From Arthrobacter sp. FB24 (GTDB lineage: Bacteria; Actinomycetota; Actinomycetes; Actinomycetales; Micrococcaceae), in NCBI RefSeq assembly GCF_000196235.1, contig NC_008541.1, positions 4,092,001 through 4,156,000 on the forward strand: DNA of 64,000 bases. Reading direction: 5' to 3'. The translations under genes and the position numbers were made by a program. How positions within the stretch are numbered: position 1 is the first letter of the stretch; every line of letters begins with the position of its first letter. Below, one piece after another: positions 1-9,086 of this stretch. The notes under the pieces are model-generated. The model saw only the letters and a program-made list of their open reading frames with translations, did no database searches and was not told the DNA's origin.

Positions 1-1254
1 ATGGGCGATGTCGAACTGGCCGGCGTGTCCGGCAACCGCAACCTCATCGGTGTTGACATGGGCGGCACCTCCTTCGACGTCTCCCTGGTAGTCGACGGGA
101 AACCCGATGTGTCCACCGAAGCCCACCTCGAAGGCCTGCCAATGCTCATGAGCGTCGTCAACATCCACACCGTGGGCGCCGGCGGCGGCTCTGTGGCATG
201 GCTCGAAGCCGGCGGCCTCCGGGTGGGCCCGCGTTCGGCCGGCGCCACCCCTGGGCCGGCCTGCTACGGCCGCGGCGGCACCGAACCCACCGTCACCGAT
301 GCCAACCTGGTGCTCGGCCGGGTCGACCCCGACTGGTTCGCAGGCGGACAGGTCACCCTGGACCGGGAAGCAGCCGTCACCGCCCTCAAAACCGTGGGAG
401 ACCAGCTCGGCCTGGATCCGATCGCCATGGCCGAAGGCATCTGCGACGTCGCCAACTCCCAGATGGCCCAGGCCATCAGGACCATCACCATCTCCCGCGG
501 CATCGAACCCCGCGACTTTGCCCTCGTCGCCTTCGGCGGCGCAGGACCAATGCATGCAGTCTTCCTCGCCAAGGAGCTTGGAATACCGGAAACCGTGGTT
601 CCCCGTTTCCCCGGCGCGTTCTCGGCGTGGGGCATGCTGCAGACGAACATCCGCAAGGACTTCTCCGAACCGTACTTCTTCCTCGACGAGGACATCGACG
701 TGGCTGACATGGCCGGTGTCCTGCGAAGAATGGAAGTTGAGGGGCTGAGGTCCCTTGTCTCCGAGGGCGTCCCCGAGGAAAGCCGCCGCACCACCGTCTC
801 CGTGGACGTCCGCTACCAGTCGCAGGAATTTTCGCTGAACGTCCCACTGACGTCCGCCGACGAACCCGAGTCAGAGGGCTTCGTCGCCAACCTGGCTACC
901 CGCTTCTCCGCGATGTACCACGAGCGCTACGGGCACTCCAACCTGGGCGCCCCCATCGAGATCGTCGCACTGCGGACGCAGGCGGTGGGCGACCTGGGCC
1001 GGCTGGAGGCACCGCTCTTCGCCGCAGCACAGAGCCCGGAATTCAAGCACGAAATGCGCCGGGTGGTCTTTGACCACGAAGAACACGAGACCACCGTGGT
1101 TCGCCGCGACGACCTGGCCGCGGGGCACACCTTTGAAGGTCCCGCCATCATCGTGGAGCAGACCGCCACCACCGTGGTGCCGCCCGGGTTCAACGTCACA
1201 GTCGACGAGTTCGGCTCCCTGGTCATCCGCACTGAAGACGCAGAAGGAAATTGA
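1..1254 (+). CDS. hyuA: Hydantoinase/oxoprolinase family subunit A, C-terminal 417 residues
   Basis: This is the C-terminal part of an HyuA-type ATP-dependent hydantoinase/5-oxoprolinase subunit. The frame is open at base 1, so the gene starts before the window; the family is usually about 680 residues, so roughly 260 to 280 N-terminal residues are missing. Visible are the phosphate-binding DMGGTSFDVSLV near residue 20, the GAGGGS and PGPACYGRGG loops near 60-95, and the family's IEPRDFALVAFGGAGPMHA block near 170. It ends 10 bp before hyuB and forms an operon with it. With HyuB it should hydrolyse a cyclic amide such as a hydantoin or oxoproline, probably using ATP. Substrate cannot be read from the sequence. 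Confidence 0.9.
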   Translation: MGDVELAGVSGNRNLIGVDMGGTSFDVSLVVDGKPDVSTEAHLEGLPMLMSVVNIHTVGAGGGSVAWLEAGGLRVGPRSAGATPGPACYGRGGTEPTVTDANLVLGRVDPDWFAGGQVTLDREAAVTALKTVGDQLGLDPIAMAEGICDVANSQMAQAIRTITISRGIEPRDFALVAFGGAGPMHAVFLAKELGIPETVVPRFPGAFSAWGMLQTNIRKDFSEPYFFLDEDIDVADMAGVLRRMEVEGLRSLVSEGVPEESRRTTVSVDVRYQSQEFSLNVPLTSADEPESEGFVANLATRFSAMYHERYGHSNLGAPIEIVALRTQAVGDLGRLEAPLFAAAQSPEFKHEMRRVVFDHEEHETTVVRRDDLAAGHTFEGPAIIVEQTATTVVPPGFNVTVDEFGSLVIRTEDAEGN

Positions 1255-1264
1255 GGTACCACTA

Positions 1265-2938
1265 ATGACAATCGCTGCAGTCAAAACCCTGGATCCCGTA
1301 ACCGTGGAGATCATCCGCAACGCGCTCACCAGCGCCGCGGACGATATGAATGCAACCCTGATCCGCTCCGCCTACTCGCCCATCCTCTATGAGGGCGGTG
1401 ACTGCGTGGTGGCGCTGCTGGACAAGGAACACCGTGTACTCGGACAATCCGCGGGGCTCCCGCTGTTCCTCGGCAACCTGGAAACGTGCTCCATCGCTGT
1501 GGAGGAGCTGTACGGCCGCGAAGTCTGGCAGGAAGGGGACGTGTGGATCCTCAACGACTCCTACCTTGGCGGAACGCACCTGAACGATGTCACCATCTTC
1601 GCGCCGATTTTTGATGACGGCTCGGTGGTTGGCTTCGCCGCCACCCGCGCGCACTGGATGGACATGGGGTCCAAGGATGTGGGCGGCTCGATGGATGCCA
1701 CGGACATCTTCCAGGAAGGCTTCCGTATGGGGCCGGTCAAGCTCATGGAAGCCGGCATTGAAACCTCGGTGGTGGACCTGATCCGCACCAACGTGCGTTT
1801 CCCCTACCAGACCATCGGCGACATGCACGCGATGATCGCCGCACTCCGGATGGGAACCACCCGGATGAAGGAGCTGGTGGGCCGGTACGGCATGGAGCAG
1901 CTCGATGCTGCCCGCGATGAAATCTTCCGCCAGACAGAGGAGATCGAGCGCGAAACCGTCCGAAACATCCCGGACGGCGTCTATGAAGCCGAAGGCGTGC
2001 TGGACAACGACGGCATCAACCTGGACACGCCCATCCCCATCCGGCTGAAGATCACCGTTGCCGGCGACACTGTTGACTTCGACGTCACCGGCTCCGCCGA
2101 CCAGACCATGGGCCCGGTCAACTGCGGCGCAGCCCAAGCCGTTTCGGCCCTGCGCGTGGGGTACAAGCTCCTCGTCAGCCCGGACTCCAACTCCAACGGC
2201 GGATCCTTCCGCCCACTGACCACGCAGGTGCGTTCCGGGTCGGTGCTCGGCGCCGTGGCACCTGCACCGTGCCAGTGGTACTTCTCCCATCTGGGGCTGC
2301 TGATCGACCTGGTCTCCAAGGCAATGGCCCCCGCAATGCCTGAACGCGTAGCCAGCGCCAGCCACGGCGACTCAATGATCATCACCGCCGCTGGCTTCGA
2401 TCCCCGCTTCGGCCGGAACTTCGTCAGCATGGAAGCCACTCTGGGCGGCTGGGGCGCCTGGCAGGGCACGGATGGCGAATCCGCCATGATCAACAACGTC
2501 AACGGCTCGCTCAAGGACCTGCCCATCGAAATGATGGAAACCCGGTACCCGCTGCGGATCAACGAGTACTCCATCCGGCCGAACTCCGGTGGCCCAGGGC
2601 AGTGGCGCGGCGGCAACGGAGTTATCCGTGAATACGAGTTCCTGGCCGACTGCGTGGTAGGCCTCTGGTTCGAAAGGTCCAAGACGCCGGCCTGGGGCCT
2701 CTTCGGCGGTTCCGACGCCCAGGGCCCGGAAGTGGTGATCAACCCCGGCCGGCACGACGAGGTCCGGACGCTGAAGGCCAACGCACGGAAGGTCAAGGCC
2801 GGCGACGTCGTCCGCCTGGCAGTCGGGGGCGGTGGCGGTTTCGGAGATGTCTCCAAACGTACCCGTGAAGACATCAAGTACGACATCGTCAACGGTTTCA
2901 TCACCGAGGACTTCGCCAAGACCCACTACGGCTACTAA
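1265..2938 (+). CDS. hyuB: Hydantoinase/oxoprolinase family subunit B
   Basis: A 557-residue HyuB-type subunit, full length for the family. The start ATG at 1265 begins MTIAAVKTLDPVTVEIIRNAL, the typical HyuB N-terminus, and follows a GAGG at 1253-1256; upstream in-frame starts lie inside hyuA and are ignored. The frame carries the family's YEGGDC block, the LNDSYLGGTHLNDV block and the C-terminal GGGGGFGDV glycine loop. It partners HyuA in cyclic amide hydrolysis in the cytoplasm. The next gene, a binding-protein lipoprotein, starts 23 bp downstream, so the enzyme and importer are probably co-transcribed. Confidence 0.92.
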   Translation: MTIAAVKTLDPVTVEIIRNALTSAADDMNATLIRSAYSPILYEGGDCVVALLDKEHRVLGQSAGLPLFLGNLETCSIAVEELYGREVWQEGDVWILNDSYLGGTHLNDVTIFAPIFDDGSVVGFAATRAHWMDMGSKDVGGSMDATDIFQEGFRMGPVKLMEAGIETSVVDLIRTNVRFPYQTIGDMHAMIAALRMGTTRMKELVGRYGMEQLDAARDEIFRQTEEIERETVRNIPDGVYEAEGVLDNDGINLDTPIPIRLKITVAGDTVDFDVTGSADQTMGPVNCGAAQAVSALRVGYKLLVSPDSNSNGGSFRPLTTQVRSGSVLGAVAPAPCQWYFSHLGLLIDLVSKAMAPAMPERVASASHGDSMIITAAGFDPRFGRNFVSMEATLGGWGAWQGTDGESAMINNVNGSLKDLPIEMMETRYPLRINEYSIRPNSGGPGQWRGGNGVIREYEFLADCVVGLWFERSKTPAWGLFGGSDAQGPEVVINPGRHDEVRTLKANARKVKAGDVVRLAVGGGGGFGDVSKRTREDIKYDIVNGFITEDFAKTHYGY

Positions 2939-2961
2939 ACGCCGCATAGAAAGGACTGACC

Positions 2962-3984
2962 GTGAAAATCACCAAGCGTCCAGCCGCAGCGATGGCCCTC
3001 ATGAGCCTCGCCCTGCTGACCTCAGCATGCGCCCCGCCTGCCCAAAGCAGCACCACAGAAGCAGTGGCTGCCGGTGCAGACCAGAAACTCAACGTTGGAT
3101 TCTTCGGCTTTGCCAAATCCAACGGCTTTGCCCAGGGCACGTACCTCGGCGTGGAGCAGGCGGCGAAAGCCAACAACGCCAGCGCCACCTTCGTGGACTC
3201 CAATTTCAGTGCCCAGACGCAGGTCCAGCAGATCCAGGATGCCGTCACCTCCAAGCAGTTCGAGGTGATCGTAGTCCAGGCAAATGACAACCAGGCCCTC
3301 ATCGCACCTTTGACGCAGGCCGTACAGGCGGGCATCACGGTAGTTGTCGAATTCTCTGTCATCGGGCCAAAGTTCGACACCATCCAGCCGCAGGTTCCTG
3401 GTGCCATCAGCATCGTGGACCTGCCCACCCGCAACGGCAAGGTGCTCGGCGAGATGGGCAAGCAAGCCTGCGCCACGGTGCCGGGTGACACGTGCAAGGT
3501 AGCCTACCTTGAAGGCTTCAAGTCCCTGCCCCTGGATAATGCCCGGACCGAGGCTGTGAAGGCGGAACTGGCAACCGATCCGAAGATCAAGCTCGTTGCC
3601 AGTGTCGAAGGCGGGTACACCCAGGACACCGGCCGCCAGGCATTCCAAAACGTCTCACAGGCGAACCCTGATGTTGACGTGGTGATTGGCGCATCCCAGG
3701 CCATAACCGGGGCCGCCGCGGCCGCCGGGAACAGTGACGTCAAGTTCATCGGCAACGGTGCATCCGTTTCCAATGTGGAGGCGGTCCGGTCCGGTAAATG
3801 GTTCTCCATCTACGTCAGCGACGTCGTGGCCAACGGTGCCAAGGCCACCGAACTGGGGCTCGCCAAGGCGCGGGGCAAGCAGGTGGAAACTGCCATCGAC
3901 GAAGCCAGCCTGTCCCCCAACAACGGCAAAGGCACTAAAGAGGCACTTGATGCCCTGAACTACGTCTCAAAATACTCGGACTAG
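2962..3984 (+). CDS. CUT2-type ABC transporter substrate-binding lipoprotein
   Basis: A 340-residue periplasmic-binding-protein-like lipoprotein of the RbsB (Peripla_BP_4) family. It starts at GTG 2962 behind AGAAAGGA. Residues 1-23 form a lipoprotein signal ending in LLTSAC, so Cys23 should be the lipidated residue and the protein sits on the outer face of the membrane. The mature part begins with KLNVGFFGFAK and follows the type-I two-lobe fold. It should bind the substrate for the ATPase and permease that follow. The family usually carries sugars, but the hydantoinase neighbours make a hydantoin-like or nucleoside-like ligand just as plausible. Confidence 0.88.
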   Translation: MKITKRPAAAMALMSLALLTSACAPPAQSSTTEAVAAGADQKLNVGFFGFAKSNGFAQGTYLGVEQAAKANNASATFVDSNFSAQTQVQQIQDAVTSKQFEVIVVQANDNQALIAPLTQAVQAGITVVVEFSVIGPKFDTIQPQVPGAISIVDLPTRNGKVLGEMGKQACATVPGDTCKVAYLEGFKSLPLDNARTEAVKAELATDPKIKLVASVEGGYTQDTGRQAFQNVSQANPDVDVVIGASQAITGAAAAAGNSDVKFIGNGASVSNVEAVRSGKWFSIYVSDVVANGAKATELGLAKARGKQVETAIDEASLSPNNGKGTKEALDALNYVSKYSD

Positions 3985-3988
3985 TCCA

Positions 3989-4043
3989 CCCCCCTCCAGG
4001 GGGCAACCCCGGGGCCGGAGCCTGACCGCTTCGGCCCCCGGGG
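3989..4043 (+). promoter_or_regulatory. Two consecutive GC hairpins between binding protein and ATPase genes
   Basis: The 98-bp gap holds two inverted repeats: CCCCC-TCCA-GGGGG at 3990-4003, then CCCCGGGGCCGg (4007-4018) pairing with tCGGCCCCCGGGG (4031-4043) with one bulge. There is no T-run. Hairpins at this position in ABC operons commonly stabilise the upstream binding-protein mRNA or reduce read-through; that role is inferred. Confidence 0.5.
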
Positions 4044-4082
4044 ACCCTGGTCCTCAAGTCCCTTCCATTTCCAGAGGTCAAC

Positions 4083-5609
4083 ATGGCGATACAACAGTTG
4101 GAAAAACCTGAGCATGCCGGCCGGCGGACCGCCCCGGAGATCACCGTCTCCGGAATCGGCAAACGGTACGGTGCAACCCCGGTGCTGATGGACGTCACCC
4201 TGTCGGTAACCCCCGGAGAAATCCACGGCATCATGGGGGAAAACGGCGCCGGAAAGAGCACCCTGCTGAAAATCCTGGGCGGTGCCATCATGGCGGACTC
4301 CGGAACCATGGAATTGGACGGAAATCCGGTCAGGATCACAACCCCACGGGACGCCATCTCCCAAGGGATTTCCCTCATCTCCCAGGAACTGGCCCTGATC
4401 CCCAACCTGTCGGTGCTGGAGAATGTCTTCCTGGGCCGCTGGTCGAACAGGGGAAGCCTCCTCCGCCCAACCAAGGACGGTGACCATTTCGCCCGGCTGT
4501 TGGAAGAGACCGGTTTTGACCTGGACCCCCGGGCAACCGTGGGGAACCTGCCTATCGGCCAACAGCAGCAGGTAGAAATCCTGAAAGCCCTCGCCCGCGG
4601 GGCGAAGGTGCTGTGTATGGACGAACCCACAGCGGTCCTTAACGAGGCGGAGAAGGAAAAACTCCTGCAGGTCATCAAAAGGCTGGCCCAGACCGGGACC
4701 ACAATCCTCATCGTCTCTCATTACCTGGAGGAAGTCCTGGAGTTGGTGGACCGGGTGACCATACTCCGCGACGGACAGCACATCGTCACCGAAGACGCCG
4801 CCGGCCATACGCCGGAGTCGCTCGTGCGGCTGATGGTCGGCAGGGACGTCGATTTCCTCCTCCCCGAGATTCGGCAGGTTCAGTCCCAAGCTGACACGGT
4901 TCTCCGGGTTGTTGGGTTGACCAGCGCCAAGGTCAAGGAGATCTCTTTTCAAGTTCGCCGGGGGGAGATCCTGGGCATCGCCGGGCTGGTGGGCAGCGGC
5001 CGCAGCGAAACCCTGCTCGCCGTTTTCGGTGCAGACCGGACGACCGGCGGTCACGTGGAAGTCAACGGACGCCGTATCCGCGCCAGCTCCATCAGGGACG
5101 CCATCAAAGCCGGTATAGCGCTCATTCCGGAGTCGCGGAAAGAACAGGGCCTGGTCATGTCCCGGCCGGCCTCAGAGAACATTGCCCTCTCAACCCTGTC
5201 CGGCCGGTCATGGGCCGGCTTCGTCAGTGCACGGCGGGAAAAGGCGGCCGTCAAGGACGTCAGCAGGTCAGTTGACCTGCGCGGCGCCCGCCCGGGACAG
5301 CCTATTGCCAACCTTTCCGGCGGGAACCAGCAGAAGGCTCTTTTCGCCAAATGGCTGTTGGATCCTCCGGCAGTGCTGTTGGTGGATGAACCCACCCGGG
5401 GAGTGGATATCGCAGCCAAGGCCCGAATCCACAGCATCATCGCCGAATTGGCTGCCAAAGGTACAGCAGTCATCGTCGTCAGTTCCGAGCTCGAGGAAGT
5501 ACTCGGCCTGTCCCACCGTATCCATGTCATGAGGCACGGGCGCATTGTTGCCGAGTTCGACCGAAACGCCTCCCGCGATGAAGTCATGACTTCCGCTTTC
5601 CTGAAATAG
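4083..5609 (+). CDS. CUT2-type ABC transporter ATP-binding protein (double ATPase)
   Basis: A 508-residue RbsA/MglA-type protein with two fused ATPase domains. The first has Walker A GENGAGKST at residues 52-60, signature LPIGQQQQ at 156-163 and Walker B CMDEPT at about 178-183. The second has the degenerate Walker A GLVGSGRSE typical of this class, signature LSGGNQQK and DEPTRGVD. It energises the permease encoded 11 bp downstream. Length and both domains are complete, so it looks functional. Confidence 0.92.
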   Translation: MAIQQLEKPEHAGRRTAPEITVSGIGKRYGATPVLMDVTLSVTPGEIHGIMGENGAGKSTLLKILGGAIMADSGTMELDGNPVRITTPRDAISQGISLISQELALIPNLSVLENVFLGRWSNRGSLLRPTKDGDHFARLLEETGFDLDPRATVGNLPIGQQQQVEILKALARGAKVLCMDEPTAVLNEAEKEKLLQVIKRLAQTGTTILIVSHYLEEVLELVDRVTILRDGQHIVTEDAAGHTPESLVRLMVGRDVDFLLPEIRQVQSQADTVLRVVGLTSAKVKEISFQVRRGEILGIAGLVGSGRSETLLAVFGADRTTGGHVEVNGRRIRASSIRDAIKAGIALIPESRKEQGLVMSRPASENIALSTLSGRSWAGFVSARREKAAVKDVSRSVDLRGARPGQPIANLSGGNQQKALFAKWLLDPPAVLLVDEPTRGVDIAAKARIHSIIAELAAKGTAVIVVSSELEEVLGLSHRIHVMRHGRIVAEFDRNASRDEVMTSAFLK

Positions 5610-5620
5610 GTGAATCCAAA

Positions 5621-6604
5621 ATGAGCACAACAACAGTTGCCGTGCCTTCGACGGCAGAGAAAAAGTTCAATCTGAATCTCAAAGATTTCGGGATCGTTTT
5701 TGGCCTGGCCGCCATCATGCTGTTCCTGGCCTTGAACACCGGAACATTCCTCTCGGGCCGCAATTTCATCAATCTGTTCGACCAGGCCGCCGTGGTGGGG
5801 CTGCTCGCGGCGGCAGCCACGCTGTGCATCATCAGCGGGGTCTTTGACCTTTCGTCAACAGCGACCCTCGCTGTCTCCGCCATTTCGGGGGTAATGCTCA
5901 CCCAGCATTTCGGCGTTGCGGCTGGATTCTTCGGAGCTTTGCTGGTGGGCGCCCTGCTGGGGACCGTTACAGGGCTGATCGTGGTCAGCACCAAGGTCAA
6001 CTCGTTCATCGGAACGTTGGCGGTGAGCATCATCTACCGGGGCCTGGCTATTGTGATCACCGGCGGCGCAATTGTGGCACCGCTGCCTGACCAGCTTGCA
6101 TCGTTCCAGACCTGGACCTGGCCCAGCCTCTTCGGCCTGACTGCCGGCTCGGTATTAATGCTGGTGATGACCATGGTGCTGGGAATTGTTCTCTGGCGCA
6201 CCACCTTCGGCCGCAGGATCTACGCAGTAGGCGGCAACCAGGAAGCCGCCCGTCTTAGCGGCATCCGTACGGGTTCAATCCACGTTGCGGTCTTTGCTAT
6301 CAGCGGCCTCTGCTCTGCAATGGCCGGGATGATCCTGGCCTCGCGTGCCGGCTCGGCTCAGCCGGCCATGGCCATCGGCATCGAACTCACGGCCATCGCC
6401 GCCGTGGTGATCGGCGGGACCAGCATCCTGGGCGGCCAGGGCGCCATGTGGAGGGCCTTCGTGGGAGTCATGATCCTCACCGTCATCAGCAACGGTTTCA
6501 ACCTGCTGCATTGGGATACCACTTACCAGCAGGTGGTGACAGGCGTCCTCATCCTGGTGGCCGTTGCAGCGGACGGATTGTTCTTCCGCAAAGCGACCAG
6601 ATGA
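5621..6604 (+). CDS. CUT2-type ABC transporter permease
   Basis: A 327-residue RbsC-family membrane protein with eight to ten predicted hydrophobic segments. It has the family's hallmark near residues 205-215, GRRIYAVGGNQEAARLSGI, followed by the VIGGTSILGG motif. The start ATG at 5621 sits 11 bp after the ATPase stop. With the two preceding genes it completes a one-permease CUT2 importer. An 83-bp gap follows before the next gene. Confidence 0.92.
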   Translation: MSTTTVAVPSTAEKKFNLNLKDFGIVFGLAAIMLFLALNTGTFLSGRNFINLFDQAAVVGLLAAAATLCIISGVFDLSSTATLAVSAISGVMLTQHFGVAAGFFGALLVGALLGTVTGLIVVSTKVNSFIGTLAVSIIYRGLAIVITGGAIVAPLPDQLASFQTWTWPSLFGLTAGSVLMLVMTMVLGIVLWRTTFGRRIYAVGGNQEAARLSGIRTGSIHVAVFAISGLCSAMAGMILASRAGSAQPAMAIGIELTAIAAVVIGGTSILGGQGAMWRAFVGVMILTVISNGFNLLHWDTTYQQVVTGVLILVAVAADGLFFRKATR

Positions 6605-6687
6605 CTGTCCAGGGTGGACCCTAGTTATATGACATGGATGCAGCGCGGGGCAGGGGCCCGGCAGGAAGTTGAACAGGAGGCCCGGCG

Positions 6688-8007
6688 ATGCGGATAGGAC
6701 TGATGCTTCAGGGCAGCAGCTGCCGGGCGCTTGTTCTGGAGGGACGCTCCGTCATCTCCGCGGCCGAGCAGACGCAGGCCAGCAGCCTGGCTGAAGCGCT
6801 GGACCGGGTGCTGTCCGAGTTACGCCTGCAGTTCGGGAGCCGGATCACGGACGTAACGGCCGACGTCGGACGCGTACTCGGCGCGGGGCAGCCAGGGGAC
6901 GTCGTCGCTATCCGCATCTCTCCCCGCCCTCCGGCTGATCGGTTCCACAACACCAGCCTGCCGGCGCTCATTGAGCCGGCTGTGATCAGGACCATGCATG
7001 TCCGCGGCGGCCACGACCTGCGGGGACGGCCCCTTGCGCCGCTGGACCTGAAAGCATTCCTGGTGGAATTACCCTCCATCCTGTCTGGGGGGTTGCGGAA
7101 CGTAGCCATTACCGCCGTCGGCTCCACCGCCTCCCCGGAGCACGAAACGCGTATCGCGGATGCCATCCTGTCGAACAACAGCGACATGCGGATCAGCATC
7201 TCCAGTGATTTCTACTCAAGCGTGTTCCGCGACCGCGACTACACAGCCGTCCTTAATAGTGCCTTGATGGAATCGGGTGAAGGGCTGGCGGCAATGCTGG
7301 AAGAAGCGGGGCAGCGCCACTTCCCCTCCGCCACACTGTCCTATGCCAGGAACGACGGAGGCCGGGCACCCCTTGCGCGGCTGGCGGTGGCCCCCGTGCA
7401 CGCGCTTCGTCCGGAACCTGCAATGGCGATCCTCGGCGCAGCAACGCTGGGCGGGCTGCCTGACGGCGAAGTAGTTGTCTGCACCGATGAGGATGTCAGC
7501 GTGGGCAACATGCGCCGTGGTCTCCCTGTTGCCCACAGCCTCATCCGACAGGGGTATGAAGCGGGCCTCGCCACCAACGCCGCCATCGTCGAACCGTACA
7601 CCGCCAACCATTTAGTCCGGCACGACATCCCGTCAGTGGTCGCCGACGCCCGCACCAGCCAGGACATCCCGCCCGACTACGGCCTGGTTCCCACACTTCC
7701 AGACGCCCGGGACCTGACCCTCATAGGCTGTGCCGCGACACCCCTTACAGCGTGGATCGACAGGCTCGAAAGCGTCAGCGGACAGGCGGACCTGCAGCGG
7801 GTGCAGAACCGCGCCGAGGAGGAAGCCCGGTCTGCGGCGGTCCAGCTGGGAGCAAGCCCCACGGAAACCCGCATCATCGAATCGAACGTGTTCGCCATGC
7901 CCTACGGGAATCCCGGAATCGTCCGGATCCGGGTCCAGGCCGCAGGTGGGACCTCCAGCCATGAAGAACATGGCTTGGCCACACACTCTTTGGGGGCCAC
8001 CGCATGA
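6688..8007 (+). CDS. Degenerate hydantoinase/oxoprolinase-like protein paired with DUF917
   Basis: A 439-residue protein I place, at moderate confidence, as a shortened relative of the HyuA-like partner of DUF917 proteins, which is usually about 520 residues. Support: the N-terminal MRIGLMLQGSSCRALVLEG aligns by position with the canonical GVDVGGTNTDAVLL, ISISSDFYSSVFRDRDYTAVLN resembles the HyuA hinge, and the C-terminal end (VQLGASPTETRIIESNVFAMPYGNPG... region) matches the family's C-terminal block. The glycine-rich ATP motifs are lost at both phosphate-binding positions, so it is probably not an ATPase. It starts behind AGGAGG and overlaps the next gene by 4 bp (ATGA), implying equal synthesis and perhaps a complex. 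Confidence 0.6.
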   Translation: MRIGLMLQGSSCRALVLEGRSVISAAEQTQASSLAEALDRVLSELRLQFGSRITDVTADVGRVLGAGQPGDVVAIRISPRPPADRFHNTSLPALIEPAVIRTMHVRGGHDLRGRPLAPLDLKAFLVELPSILSGGLRNVAITAVGSTASPEHETRIADAILSNNSDMRISISSDFYSSVFRDRDYTAVLNSALMESGEGLAAMLEEAGQRHFPSATLSYARNDGGRAPLARLAVAPVHALRPEPAMAILGAATLGGLPDGEVVVCTDEDVSVGNMRRGLPVAHSLIRQGYEAGLATNAAIVEPYTANHLVRHDIPSVVADARTSQDIPPDYGLVPTLPDARDLTLIGCAATPLTAWIDRLESVSGQADLQRVQNRAEEEARSAAVQLGASPTETRIIESNVFAMPYGNPGIVRIRVQAAGGTSSHEEHGLATHSLGATA

Positions 8008-9086
8008 GTACCATCCTCACAGCCGAAGACGTTCGGCACCTCCGAACCGGTGCCCATTTCCTGGCCTGCGCCATCGATCCCACCGCCATCCATATCTACG
8101 CCGGCATGATCCAGGAGGCCATGAAGAACCGGTCCGTGGAGCTCGTCACCGTGGATGAACTCGCTCCAGAGGATCTGGTGGTGGCTGTCGGCATGGTGAC
8201 CCAAGGCCTGTTCATCGCTGACATGCCCCCGGTGGGTGACGAGTTCACGGGCTGTATCGACGCGATCGAAACCAGGCTCGGCCGCAAGGTGCGGGCCATC
8301 TATTCGCTCGCCGCCGCCAACATCAACGGAATAATTCCACTCATGGTAGGGCTCCAGTCCTCGCTTCCCGTTATCGACTCCGACCCCATGGGGCGCGTGT
8401 TCCCCCTCATCAGCCAGACCACCTTGAACATTGGCGGGGTCAGCATCGGCCCCATAGCGCTCATGGGAGTAACCGGCGAGCGCGCCCTGGTGGAGGCCAG
8501 TGATCCGCAACGCGCCGAGACGCTGGTGCGTGCACTCGTCACCGAGCTCGGCGGCTGGGCCGCCACCGTCATGTATCCATGCTCCGCACGTGAGCTGAAG
8601 GAGCACGGAGTCCACGGCTCCATCAGCCGGATGATCCGAATAGGACAGATCCTCGACGCCGAAACCTCAGCGGAGAGCAAATTCCTGTCACTTGCCGACT
8701 TCCTGGGCGTGACCCGGATTGCACGGGCGCGGGTGAGCCACATCGAAGGCCTCTCCCGCCCTACCGACCTGGGACTGCCGGCCCAGCCATCAAGTGTGAC
8801 CCTGGAGGATGAAACCACCGGCCAAATCATCCGGCTGGAGGTCCAGAATGAGATTTTGCTGGTGCTCGTGGACGGTGCCGTAGCGGCAGCCGTCCCCGAC
8901 ATGGTGACGCTGCTCAACCCCGAACACGGATCTGTGGCCAACCTGGACGACGTCCGGGTAGGCAACGTTGTGGACGTGCTTAGACTCAATGCCGCCCCGC
9001 AGTGGTACTCCGAGGCCGGACTGGACCTGGCCGAACCGGCTGCGTTCGGCATTCCACTCAAGCATCCAAGGCGGCGCCATGGGTAG
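8004..9086 (+). CDS. DUF917 / S-methyl thiohydantoin desulfurase family protein
   Basis: A 360-residue DUF917 protein, full length. Diagnostic segments are the N-terminal GAHFLACA-like glycine loop, the DSDPMGRVFPLISQTTLNIGG block near residue 125, and the LGGWAATVMYPCSARELKEHG block with following ISRMIRIGQILDAE. Pfam now names this family for S-methyl thiohydantoin desulfurase activity; other members are uncharacterised. It is translationally coupled to the degenerate HyuA-like gene before it and its stop overlaps the start of the PucR-type regulator. Context supports action on a hydantoin or thiohydantoin ring. Confidence 0.85.
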   Translation: MSTILTAEDVRHLRTGAHFLACAIDPTAIHIYAGMIQEAMKNRSVELVTVDELAPEDLVVAVGMVTQGLFIADMPPVGDEFTGCIDAIETRLGRKVRAIYSLAAANINGIIPLMVGLQSSLPVIDSDPMGRVFPLISQTTLNIGGVSIGPIALMGVTGERALVEASDPQRAETLVRALVTELGGWAATVMYPCSARELKEHGVHGSISRMIRIGQILDAETSAESKFLSLADFLGVTRIARARVSHIEGLSRPTDLGLPAQPSSVTLEDETTGQIIRLEVQNEILLVLVDGAVAAAVPDMVTLLNPEHGSVANLDDVRVGNVVDVLRLNAAPQWYSEAGLDLAEPAAFGIPLKHPRRRHG

